Source: Zavarzinia sp.
GTDB lineage: Bacteria > Pseudomonadota > Alphaproteobacteria > Zavarziniales > Zavarziniaceae
DNA length: 7,367 bases
NCBI GenBank assembly: GCA_028694545.1
Contig: JAQVKV010000101.1
Coordinates: forward strand, 1-7,367
Direction of reading: 5' to 3'
The position numbers were made by a program, and so were the translations under genes. Position 1 is the first letter of the stretch. Every line of letters starts with the position of its first letter. Shown here piece by piece: positions 1-6,101 of this stretch. The notes below the pieces were generated by a model. The model was not told the origin of the DNA. It worked only from the letters and a program-made list of their open reading frames with translations, and made no database searches.

Positions 1-958
1 CGCTGTCGTAATAGAGCCGGTCCTCGGGGCAGGCATCCAGATAGAGGCCGTCGGACCAGCAGGAATTGAAGTCGTCGCTGACGCCATAGGTTTCCGGGTT
101 GCTCTTCACCTCGGCGATGCCGCGATCGAAATCGACGACATAGACCTTGGAGCCCGGGTGCTCGCGCTGGAAGCGGTTCGAGCGTTCGACGATCTCGCGC
201 GAATATTCGGCGCCGAACTCTGTCTCGCCGCCATAGGCGAAGACGGCGAATTCCCGTGCTCCGGCCCCATAGAGGTCCTCCATCATCTGTTCCTGGTTTT
301 CGGCCGGAACCGACGGGTCGCGCTGGTGGTAGGCGAAATAGTCGTTGTAGGCAGGACCGATGATGTAGAGCTGGTCGCTTGGCGTTTCGGGATTTTCGGC
401 CAGATATTCCTCGACCTGGGTTCGCATCGAATGTTGGCCCGGCACCATCTGGAAGACGACGGCGAAGGGTACCGTTTCGGGATCGCCGTATTCGGGCAAC
501 TCGCCGACGATCGTCGTGATCAGGTCGGTCAGTCCCTCGACGGAAGGGGCGGCGAGCAGGGCTTCGAGATCGGCGAGGTTATTGTCGTTCACGCCCGGCA
601 GGGTCGTCGTATAGGGCCCGGTGGCGGCACCGCCCCAAGCGTAATTGGTATCGGGATCATAGGCGTAGCCGAGTTTCGCGGGCAGGAGTTCGGCGTAGTT
701 CTGGCCGTTCGAGAAGCGCCCCTCGTAATATTTCGAGGAATCGAGGGCTTCGATCCCGGTGCCCCGGTTGAGGCCAAGGAACATCTGGTCCAGTGCCGTC
801 TGGGTGCGGCCGACGTCCGCGTCCGACGCCGAAAAAACCTGCTGGCCGCTGTATTGCTGGGCCTGGACCAGCGCCAGCGTGGTCATCGACACGGCACCGG
901 CCGCCATGCCGGCCACGACCGCAAGGCCGAGGCCGCGCCCCTGCTTTTTCCCCTTCAT
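1..958 (-). CDS. Secreted GDSL/SGNH-family lipase or esterase (3' end outside window)
   Basis: This is a probable exported ester hydrolase of the GDSL/SGNH type (lipase, phospholipase or hemolysin-like). The 319 visible residues start with a Sec signal peptide: a basic KGKKQGR stretch, a hydrophobic core, and likely cleavage after VQA at about residue 33. Family blocks then appear in order. GRFSNG lies at 80-85 and NYAWGG at 105-110. A QVEEYLAEN helix at 181-189 precedes the block III equivalent AYND (203-206), with Asn205 as oxyanion candidate. NPETYG (287-292), a CW...C pair (C300, C310) and RLYYD (314-318) follow. Asp318 fits the D of the catalytic DxxH, and the His would lie just past the window edge. 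Block I is abnormal: VFSASDADVG (41-50) stands where VFGDSLSDxG is expected, keeping Ser45. About 55 residues between blocks II and III (116-172) look longer than usual. The start at 958 has a GGGGGGAG ribosome site just upstream. The fold is fairly secure; the substrate is unknown. Confidence 0.82.
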   Translation of the reverse strand, partial: MKGKKQGRGLGLAVVAGMAAGAVSMTTLALVQAQQYSGQQVFSASDADVGRTQTALDQMFLGLNRGTGIEALDSSKYYEGRFSNGQNYAELLPAKLGYAYDPDTNYAWGGAATGPYTTTLPGVNDNNLADLEALLAAPSVEGLTDLITTIVGELPEYGDPETVPFAVVFQMVPGQHSMRTQVEEYLAENPETPSDQLYIIGPAYNDYFAYHQRDPSVPAENQEQMMEDLYGAGAREFAVFAYGGETEFGAEYSREIVERSNRFQREHPGSKVYVVDFDRGIAEVKSNPETYGVSDDFNSCWSDGLYLDACPEDRLYYDS

Positions 959-992
959 GTCTCCCCCCGGAAACGGTTTGCCCGTTCGCTTT

Positions 993-1021
993 TTGCACGT
1001 TGCCGTGCGGGCAACGTGCAA
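993..1021. promoter_or_regulatory. Perfect 12-bp inverted repeat in the lipase/SMR divergent region
   Basis: The arms TTGCACGTTGCC (993-1004) and GGCAACGTGCAA (1010-1021) are exact reverse complements around a 5-nt GTGCG loop. The repeat centres about 50 nt upstream of the lipase ATG, so it could be an operator for that gene or a stem-loop in its 5' leader. It does not look like an intrinsic terminator: on the plus strand the T-run (990-994) precedes the stem, and on the minus strand the stem is followed by A residues. The arms share GCAAC/GTTGC half-sites with the sequence just to the right. No specific regulator can be named. Confidence 0.55.
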
Positions 1022-1030
1022 TCGGGGGTC

Positions 1031-1053
1031 GTTGCTTGGCAACCGGTGTTGCC
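1031..1053. repeat. Alternating GTTGC / GCAAC half-sites
   Basis: GTTGC (1031-1035), GCAAC (1039-1043) and GTTGC (1048-1052) alternate in orientation. They form two overlapping short dyads: GTTGC-TTG-GCAAC and GGCAAC-CGGT-GTTGCC. With the two half-sites inside the 993-1021 palindrome this makes five copies in 54 nt. A further GGCAAC lies at 1156-1161, just before the SMR ribosome site. The arrangement suggests multiple binding of one dimeric regulator or a folded leader; which one is inference. A TTGCCA at 1049-1054 could also be a weak -35 element for the SMR gene, but no convincing -10 follows. Confidence 0.4.
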
Positions 1054-1177
1054 ACCAAGTCGGGGACAGCGCGGTATCCGGCGGCGCCGGGAGGCTCAAC
1101 CCGGCCATGCGCGCGGGGGCGTGGTTCCTGGCGTCCTCCCCGGCTATCTTGCGCCGGCAACTGCGAGGAGGGGAGAC

Positions 1178-1525
1178 ATGTCCACGCTGACACAGGCTTA
1201 TGGCGCCCTGCTCGTGGCGATCGCGCTGGAACTGGCGGGGACCAGCTTTCTCCAGGCGTCGCAGCAGTTCACGCGGCCGCTGCAGTCGGTCGTCACCGTC
1301 GTCTGCTATGCCGCATCCTTCTACAGCCTGTCGCTGGCGCTGACGCTCATTCCGGTCAGCATCGCCTATGCGACCTGGAGCGGGCTTGGCATCGTGCTGA
1401 TCGCCGTCATCGGCTATACCGTCTTCGGCCAGACGCTGGACTGGCCGGCGATCATCGGCATCGCCCTCATCGTCGCCGGCGTCGTCGTGGTCAACGGCTT
1501 TTCCTCGGCGGTCGGGCACCGCTGA
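1178..1525 (+). CDS. Small multidrug resistance (SMR) family transporter, EmrE/QacC-like
   Basis: The 115-residue product is an inner-membrane protein with four predicted transmembrane helices. In this family a dimer exchanges protons for cationic drugs, quaternary ammonium compounds or related small cations. EmrE landmarks are all present with an offset of four: Glu18 in LELAGTS (EmrE Glu14, the proton/substrate site), Tyr44 in CYAASF (Tyr40), Tyr64 and Trp67 in IAYATWSG (Tyr60, Trp63). FGQ and LDWPAIIGI fill the loop and start of helix 4, and length is typical (EmrE has 110). The ATG follows a strong GAGGAGGGGAG site; the open frame extends further upstream, but that stretch lacks family sequence. 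It is divergent from the lipase gene and converges on the cysteine-rich protein gene with a 10-nt gap. Family assignment is firm. The substrate (drug, guanidinium or polyamine type) is not resolved; the motifs look more EmrE-like than SugE/Gdx-like. Confidence 0.93.
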   Translation: MSTLTQAYGALLVAIALELAGTSFLQASQQFTRPLQSVVTVVCYAASFYSLSLALTLIPVSIAYATWSGLGIVLIAVIGYTVFGQTLDWPAIIGIALIVAGVVVVNGFSSAVGHR

Positions 1526-1535
1526 GGCGAAGCAC

Positions 1536-2003
1536 TCAGTTCGGCGAGCAGACGAAACAGGTGACGCCGCTCGGCGTCACGCGGGCATCGGGGCCGATGT
1601 CGGAGCGGATCATGCCGCCGGCCTGATAGGCGCCATTGTCGAAGATCGCCTCATAGGCCTGTTCCGCCGTGCGGCCGTCCGGGCTTGTCAGCCGCAGGCG
1701 ATAGTTGACGTTGGAGCAGCGCTTGTCGGTCGAGGACAGCTCGATGATATAGGCGATGTCGGCGCCGACATTGTCGCGCCGGCGGCCGACGTCGGTCACC
1801 TGGACCCTGGCGGTGCAGGCGCCCTGCGGGATGCCGCAGTCGCACGGGCGCTCGGCGACGGAACTCTGCCCCGGCGCCGGCTTGGCGTCCGGATAGGTCG
1901 TGGTCGGGGGCAGGGGGATGAAGGGCTCTTCCTCGCCCGCCTGCTGGGCCACGGCGGGCGTGCCGGCGGCAAGAAGGACGAGGCTGAAAAACACGGCGCG
2001 CAT
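1536..2003 (-). CDS. Small cysteine-rich exported protein of unknown function
   Basis: I do not recognise this 155-residue product. It begins with a clear Sec signal peptide: hydrophobic residues 3-13, then AVA with likely cleavage after Ala19. A Pro/Thr-rich acidic linker follows (about 21-48). The rest is a compact domain with alternating hydrophobic residues suggesting beta strands (VQVTDV, IAYIIEL, YRLRLTS). Six cysteines sit at 54, 56, 63, 96, 149 and 152, all in the mature part, enough for three disulfides in the periplasm. The chain ends two residues after a CFVC-SPN motif. The ATG at 2003 has GGGAGA a few bases upstream. The open frame extends to 2180, but that stretch overlaps the end of secA and is not protein-like. 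The gene lies 112 nt downstream of secA on the same strand, so it could be read from secA or from its own weak promoter. It is likely a periplasmic or secreted structural or binding protein; no enzyme motif is visible. Confidence 0.78.
   Translation of the reverse strand: MRAVFFSLVLLAAGTPAVAQQAGEEEPFIPLPPTTTYPDAKPAPGQSSVAERPCDCGIPQGACTARVQVTDVGRRRDNVGADIAYIIELSSTDKRCSNVNYRLRLTSPDGRTAEQAYEAIFDNGAYQAGGMIRSDIGPDARVTPSGVTCFVCSPN
1561..1580. terminator. 8-bp hairpin in the convergent 3' region (possible SMR terminator)
   Basis: GTGACGCC (1561-1568) and GGCGTCAC (1573-1580) pair perfectly around GCTC. The hairpin begins 36 nt after the SMR stop codon and lies inside the last codons of the opposing gene. 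No T-run follows on the plus strand, so it is not a canonical intrinsic terminator. On the minus strand the following CTGTTTCGT is only mildly T-rich. It may limit read-through between the converging genes, or may be an accident of coding sequence. Confidence 0.25.
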
Positions 2004-2028
2004 CTTCGTCTCCCATTCGTCTTCGACC

Positions 2029-2052
2029 GCCGGGGAACGCGAATCCCCCGGC
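2029..2052. other. GC-rich hairpin between secA and the small exported-protein gene
   Basis: GCCGGGG (2029-2035) and CCCCGGC (2046-2052) pair around a 10-nt loop, with further possible A-T and G-U pairs inside. It lies downstream of secA and about 26 nt before the small gene's ATG. There is no T-run on either strand. It may be a leader structure or a processing or pausing site. The rest of the 112-nt spacer shows only a weak minus-strand promoter candidate (TTTGCA and, 17 nt on, CAGTAT). Confidence 0.3.
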
Positions 2053-2115
2053 CAGAGCGACGGGCGCATACTGGCCCCTAAACGCCGCCCTGCAAAGTGC
2101 GCTGCGATCGCGCCC

Positions 2116-4818
2116 TCAGTTGTCGAGGGCGCCGTGGCAGTGCTTGAACTTCTTGCCCGAACCGCAGGGGCAGGGGGCATTGCGGGCGACCTTGCCCCAA
2201 TTGGCCGCTGGACCGCCGCGCGGGTCGGACGGGGCCGGGCCGGGGTTGGGGGCGGGCAGGGGGGCCGCCTCGTTCTCGCCGGTCAGGGGATCGTTGTGGA
2301 TCGCCTCCATCGGGCCGGCCTCCGGCAAATCGGTGGGCACCGGCTGCTCGACGCGGATCTCGACATGGGCGAGGACGCGGGTGACCTCCTCGTTGATCTT
2401 GTCGAGCATCGCTTCATAGAGATTGAAGGCTTCCTGCTGGTATTCGCGCAAGGGATCGCGCTGGCCATAGGCGCGCAGGCCGATCGCCTGGCGCAGATAG
2501 TCGAGCTGGAGCAGGTGCTCCTTCCAGCACTGGTCGAGGATCTGGAGCAGCATGCTCTTCTCGATCATGCGCATGATCTCGGGGCCGAAGCGTTCCGCCT
2601 TCTTCGTGAAGAAGTCCTCGACTGTTTCGGCCAGGCGGTGACGGATCTCGTCCTCGGCGATGCCCTCTTCCGCCGCCCAGTCCGGGACCGGCAGTTCCAG
2701 GGTGAGGATGCGCAGGGCCTCGGTTTTCAGGCCCTCGGCATCCCAGGCTTCCGAATAGGAGCCGGCAGGAATGTGGGTGGCGACCAGATTGTTCACCACA
2801 TGGTCGCGCATCGAGCCGGTGATGTCGGAAACATCGTCCGCCTGCATGAATTCGCGGCGCTGGCCGTAGATCGCCTTGCGCTGCTCGTTCATGACGTCGT
2901 CATAGCGCAGCAGATTCTTGCGGATATCGAAGTTGCGCGCCTCGACCTTCTGCTGCGCCTTTTCCAGCGCCTTGTTCACCCACGGGTGGATGATCGCCTC
3001 GCCTTCCTTCAGGCCGAGACGCTGCAGCATCCGGCTCAACCCGTCGGAGCCGAAGATGCGCATCAGGTCGTCTTCGAGGCTGAGGAAGAACTTCGAGGCG
3101 CCGGGATCGCCCTGCCGGCCGGAACGACCACGCAACTGGTTGTCGATGCGCCGGCTCTCGTGCCGCTCGGTACCAATGATGTACAGACCGCCGGCGGCGA
3201 TCACCGTTTCCTTGTCCGCGGCATGCTTGGCCTTGATGCGGGCGACATCGTCGTCATACCCCGGGCCTTCCTGCACGTCCTCGAGCAGCATGGACAGGTT
3301 GCCGCCCAGCTGGATGTCGGTGCCGCGGCCCGCCATGTTGGTGGCGATCGTGATGGCGCCCGGCTGGCCCGCCTGGGCGACGATCCCCGCTTCCTGCTCG
3401 TGGAAGCGGGCGTTCAGCACCCGGTGCGGCACCTTCTTCTTGGTCAGATGGGCCGAGAGCAGTTCCGACTTCTCGATCGAGACGGTGCCGACAAGGACGG
3501 GCTGTTCCCGCTTCCGGCATTCCTCGATCAGGAGGACGATCGCGTTGAATTTGTCGTTCATCGTCAGATAGACCTCGTCGTCGAGGTCCTTGCGCTGAAC
3601 GGGGACGTTGGTCGGGATCTCGACCACGTCGAGCTTGTAGATCTCGGCGAATTCGGCGGCTTCCGTCGCCGCCGTGCCGGTCATGCCCGAAAGCTTCGGA
3701 TAGAGGCGGAAATAATTCTGGAAGGTGATCGAGGCCAGTGTCTGGTTCTCGTTCTGGACCGTCACCTGCTCCTTCGCTTCCAGCGCCTGGTGCAGGCCTT
3801 CCGAGTAGCGCCGGCCCGTCATCATGCGGCCGGTGAATTCGTCGATGATGATGACCTTGTCGTCCTTCACCACATAGTCGCGGTCGCGCCGGAACAGGAC
3901 ATGGGCGCGCAGCGCCTGCTGCAGGTGATGGACGATGGTGACGTTCTCGGCGTCGTAGAGATTGTCGGACTTGAGCAGCCCGGCCTCGATCAGCAACTGC
4001 TCGAATTTCTCCTGGCCTTCCTCGGACAGGGAGACGGAGCGCTGCTTCTCGTCCTTCTCGTAATCCGCCTCGGCCAGTTGCGGCATCAGGTTGTCGATGC
4101 GGCGGTAGAGATCGGAATTGTCCTCGGTCGGGCCCGAGATGATGAGGGGCGTGCGCGCCTCGTCGATCAGGATCGAGTCCACCTCGTCGACGATGCCGTA
4201 ATGGAAGGGTCGCTGGACCAGATGGTCCAGGCGGTACTTCATGTTGTCGCGCAGATAGTCGAAGCCGAATTCGTTGTTGGTGCCGTAGGTGATATCGGCG
4301 GCATAGGCGGCGCGCCGCTCGTCGTCGGTCAGGTCATGGACGATCACGTCCGTGGTCAGCCCGAGGAAACCGTAGACACGGCCCATCTGGGTCGCGTCGC
4401 GCTTCGCCAGATAGTCGTTCACCGTGATGACATGGACACCCTTGCCGTCGAGCGCGTTCAGATAGGCGGCCAGCGTCGCCACCAGCGTCTTGCCTTCGCC
4501 GGTCTTCATCTCGGCGATCTTGCCCGAATGCAGGACCATGCCGCCGATGAGCTGGACGTCGAAATGGCGCTGGCCGAGGGTCCGTTTCGCCGCCTCGCGC
4601 ACGGTGGCGAAGGCTTCGACCATGATATCGTCAAGGGTCTCGCCAGCGGCGAGGCGTGCCTTGAACTTCTCGGTCTGGGCTTTCAGCTCGCCGTCGGAAA
4701 GGGCCGCGATCGTCGGCTCCAGGGCATTGATCGCCTGGACCTTGCTACGAAAGGACTTGACGGTACGGTCATTGGCGCTGCCGAACAACCGTTTGGCGAG
4801 CGAGCCGAAGCGGAGCAT
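2116..4818 (-). CDS. secA: Preprotein translocase ATPase SecA
   Basis: SecA is the motor ATPase that pushes unfolded preproteins through SecYEG at the inner membrane. The 900-residue product matches the usual length. The N-terminus (GSANDR at 13-18) opens the first nucleotide-binding domain. Walker A is MKTGEGKT (104-111) and the DEAD-type Walker B is DEVDS (211-215). [15 protein letters not shown] (178-192) and LSGMTGTA (377-384) are classic SecA signatures. The second nucleotide-binding domain has [10 protein letters not shown] (493-502) and [11 protein letters not shown] (561-571). The helical scaffold region includes RYDDVMN (638-644) and WKEHL (765-769). A Pro/Ala-rich linker (about 851-870) leads to the zinc-binding tail with Cys883, Cys885, Cys894 and His895, known to contact SecB and lipid. 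The start at 4818 is preceded by AGGAAAAGG and begins where family members begin. The frame is open 180 nt further upstream, but that part has no family sequence and carries a promoter-like element. No damage or missing motif is seen. Confidence 0.98.
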   Translation of the reverse strand: MLRFGSLAKRLFGSANDRTVKSFRSKVQAINALEPTIAALSDGELKAQTEKFKARLAAGETLDDIMVEAFATVREAAKRTLGQRHFDVQLIGGMVLHSGKIAEMKTGEGKTLVATLAAYLNALDGKGVHVITVNDYLAKRDATQMGRVYGFLGLTTDVIVHDLTDDERRAAYAADITYGTNNEFGFDYLRDNMKYRLDHLVQRPFHYGIVDEVDSILIDEARTPLIISGPTEDNSDLYRRIDNLMPQLAEADYEKDEKQRSVSLSEEGQEKFEQLLIEAGLLKSDNLYDAENVTIVHHLQQALRAHVLFRRDRDYVVKDDKVIIIDEFTGRMMTGRRYSEGLHQALEAKEQVTVQNENQTLASITFQNYFRLYPKLSGMTGTAATEAAEFAEIYKLDVVEIPTNVPVQRKDLDDEVYLTMNDKFNAIVLLIEECRKREQPVLVGTVSIEKSELLSAHLTKKKVPHRVLNARFHEQEAGIVAQAGQPGAITIATNMAGRGTDIQLGGNLSMLLEDVQEGPGYDDDVARIKAKHAADKETVIAAGGLYIIGTERHESRRIDNQLRGRSGRQGDPGASKFFLSLEDDLMRIFGSDGLSRMLQRLGLKEGEAIIHPWVNKALEKAQQKVEARNFDIRKNLLRYDDVMNEQRKAIYGQRREFMQADDVSDITGSMRDHVVNNLVATHIPAGSYSEAWDAEGLKTEALRILTLELPVPDWAAEEGIAEDEIRHRLAETVEDFFTKKAERFGPEIMRMIEKSMLLQILDQCWKEHLLQLDYLRQAIGLRAYGQRDPLREYQQEAFNLYEAMLDKINEEVTRVLAHVEIRVEQPVPTDLPEAGPMEAIHNDPLTGENEAAPLPAPNPGPAPSDPRGGPAANWGKVARNAPCPCGSGKKFKHCHGALDN

Positions 4819-4839
4819 GAAGCGACCTTTTCCTGCCGC

Positions 4840-4860
4840 GTCAGCCGTAATCGGCCTGAC
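4840..4860 (-). promoter_or_regulatory. Small hairpin just upstream of the secA ribosome-binding site
   Basis: On the minus strand GTCA pairs with TGAC and GCC with GGC around a GATTAC loop, with one bulged G. The stem ends 6 nt before the AGGAAAAGG ribosome site of secA. If transcription starts near 4928, it sits in the secA leader and could affect ribosome access. The stem is short, so a regulatory role is only possible. Confidence 0.25.
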
Positions 4861-4935
4861 CGGCGCATGCGTGATGCGAGCCTCGCCCGCAGAAACAGGT
4901 GCCGGGCCCCCATGGGCACCCGGAACGGTATGGGA

Positions 4936-4964
4936 CAGATAAGACTGCCGCTCCGCCATGTCAA
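4936..4964 (-). promoter_or_regulatory. Candidate secA promoter
   Basis: On the minus strand a perfect TTGACA (4964-4959) is followed after 17 nt by TATCTG (4941-4936), a weak -10 that keeps the TAT core. Transcription would start near 4928, leaving a leader of about 110 nt before the secA ATG. The -35 lies in an imperfect dyad (TGTC...GACA, 4959-4972), which could be a regulator site or coincidence. The -35 match and position are good; the -10 is the uncertain part. Confidence 0.45.
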
Positions 4965-5167
4965 CTTGGACACCGGGGCGTTCCGGCCCTGTTTCCATGC
5001 GTGCCGTTCTGCCCTAATCCTGCCTTTTCTTTCCGCTATGGGCTGCGCCTGGAGCTCGCGTGGCGAGACTTGCGGAGCGTCGCGTGAAGCTCCATCATCC
5101 GCGCCACTTCGGCATCCGTGTCCCTTCGGCTCGTCGGCCGGTTTCTCTCGTCCCATTCGGGGTCATC

Positions 5168-6052
5168 ATGCAACGTATCGCTCTTTCGTGCCTGCTCGCT
5201 CTGGGGCTCGCGTCGGTTCAGCCCGCCCTTGCCGAAGAGGCGCCGATCCCGGCCGCCGCCGCCACGGATGATCCCGTGGTCGCCCACGTGGGCGAGGCCG
5301 TGATCTACCGGTCCGAAGTGGTGGAAGCCTATCGCGGCCTGCCGGAGCAGTTCGCCCAGATCCCGATGGACGCGATCTTCACCGAACTCGTGCAGCAACT
5401 CGTCGACCGCAAGGTGATGGCGATCGCCGCCGCCGCCGCCGGTCTCGAGAATGATCCCGACTATGCCCGTCGCATGGCCCAGGTGAAGGATCAGGTGCTC
5501 GAGCAGGTCTATGTCGACAAGGTGATCGAGGCGCAGGTCACCGACGCCGTCATGAAGGCGAAATACGACAAGATCCTGGCGGAAAACCCGCCCGAGGAAG
5601 AAGTGCACGCCCGCCACATCCTGGTCGATACCGAGGATGAGGCGAAGAAGCTGAAGGACGCGATCGAGAAGGGCGCCGACTTCGCCACGACCGCCAACGA
5701 GCATTCAAAGGATGCGCGCGACGGTTCGGGCGGCGATCTCGGCTGGTTCACCCGCGACCGCATGGTGCCCGAATTCGCCGAAGCCGCCTTCGCCGCCGAA
5801 AAGGGCAAGGTCACCGGCCCGGTGAAGACCCAGTTCGGCTGGCACCTGATTCTGGTCGAGGACAAGCGCAAGCAGGAACCCCCGCCGTTCGAGGCGGTGA
5901 AGCCCCAGCTCAAGCAGCTTGTGGTGCAGGAGATGACGGCGGCCAAGGTCGAGGAACTGAAGGCCGGCGTCACCATCGAGATCCTCAACCCGGACGGATC
6001 GAAGCCGCGCCCCGAAATCGCGCCGGCGCCGGCTCCCGCCCCGGCCGAATGA
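5168..6052 (+). CDS. Periplasmic parvulin-type peptidyl-prolyl cis-trans isomerase (SurA/PrsA-like foldase)
   Basis: This 294-residue protein is a likely periplasmic folding catalyst that isomerises X-Pro bonds in exported proteins. It begins with a Sec signal peptide, cleavage likely after PALA at residue 22. An N-terminal SurA-like helical chaperone region follows (about 36-135) with the motif VNG-like VGEAVIYRSEV (41-51). The parvulin (rotamase) domain spans about 145-232: VHARHILV with His147 and His150, GGDLGWF (188-194), FAEAAF (203-208) and the closing FGWHLI (223-228, His226). A helical tail (about 240-266) and a Pro/Ala-rich C-terminus (PAPAPAPA) end the chain. The ATG at 5168 is chosen because it gives the signal peptide; its ribosome site is weak (CGGGGT about 5 nt upstream). 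The open frame back to 5060 has no signal sequence. It is divergent from secA, which fits a shared export role, and argJ follows after 49 nt. I infer a SurA/PrsA/PpiC-like role; the client proteins are unknown. Confidence 0.92.
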   Translation: MQRIALSCLLALGLASVQPALAEEAPIPAAAATDDPVVAHVGEAVIYRSEVVEAYRGLPEQFAQIPMDAIFTELVQQLVDRKVMAIAAAAAGLENDPDYARRMAQVKDQVLEQVYVDKVIEAQVTDAVMKAKYDKILAENPPEEEVHARHILVDTEDEAKKLKDAIEKGADFATTANEHSKDARDGSGGDLGWFTRDRMVPEFAEAAFAAEKGKVTGPVKTQFGWHLILVEDKRKQEPPPFEAVKPQLKQLVVQEMTAAKVEELKAGVTIEILNPDGSKPRPEIAPAPAPAPAE

Positions 6053-6101
6053 TCCTGTCCGCTTCATTTCGCGTCACTGCCTAAGCCCGAGGAGAAAGTC
6101 C

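Larger units (their letters stand above)
4819..5167. other. Divergent intergenic region between secA and the parvulin gene
   Basis: This 349-nt stretch has no convincing gene. It carries the secA ribosome site (AGGAAAAGG, minus strand, 4826-4834), a small hairpin next to it, a candidate secA promoter (4936-4964), and a second short inverted repeat (GGTGCC 4898-4903 / GGCACC 4915-4920). The right part (about 5000-5167) should contain the promoter of the foldase gene. The best plus-strand pair I see, TTTCCA (4992-4997) and TAATCC (5015-5020) with a 17-nt gap, is weak. Open frames crossing the region are judged fortuitous. I see no tRNA, riboswitch or mobile-element signature. Confidence 0.6.

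Noticed and set aside
993..1021. Perfect palindrome read as an intrinsic terminator
   Set aside because: T residues precede rather than follow the stem on the plus strand, and A residues follow it on the minus strand. It lies between divergent gene starts, where no terminator is needed.
158..1177. Upstream extension of the SMR frame, giving a 455-codon product
   Set aside because: The extension runs antisense to the lipase gene and has no family sequence. The ATG at 1178 has a strong ribosome site and gives the exact SMR length.
2004..2180. Upstream extension of the cysteine-rich protein to an ATG at 2180
   Set aside because: It would overlap the secA zinc-tail codons in another frame and bury the signal peptide inside the protein. 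The ATG at 2003 has a ribosome site and gives a clean signal peptide.
4819..4998. 60-residue N-terminal extension of SecA (ATG at 4998 or 4959)
   Set aside because: SecA proteins begin at the residue encoded at 4818, which has its own ribosome site. The extension has no good ribosome site and overlaps a TTGACA promoter element.
4683..5156. 157-codon minus-strand frame overlapping the secA start, considered as a SecM-like leader peptide
   Set aside because: It has no signal peptide, no known arrest motif and no convincing ribosome site, and much of it overlaps secA in another frame. It is most likely fortuitous.
1900..5271. A 1123-codon open frame on the plus strand, antisense to secA
   Set aside because: It lies almost wholly opposite secA, whose identity is certain. 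Long stop-free antisense frames are expected in high-GC genes with G/C-biased third positions. The translation is low-complexity and Arg/Val/Leu/Asp-rich, with no recognisable domain.
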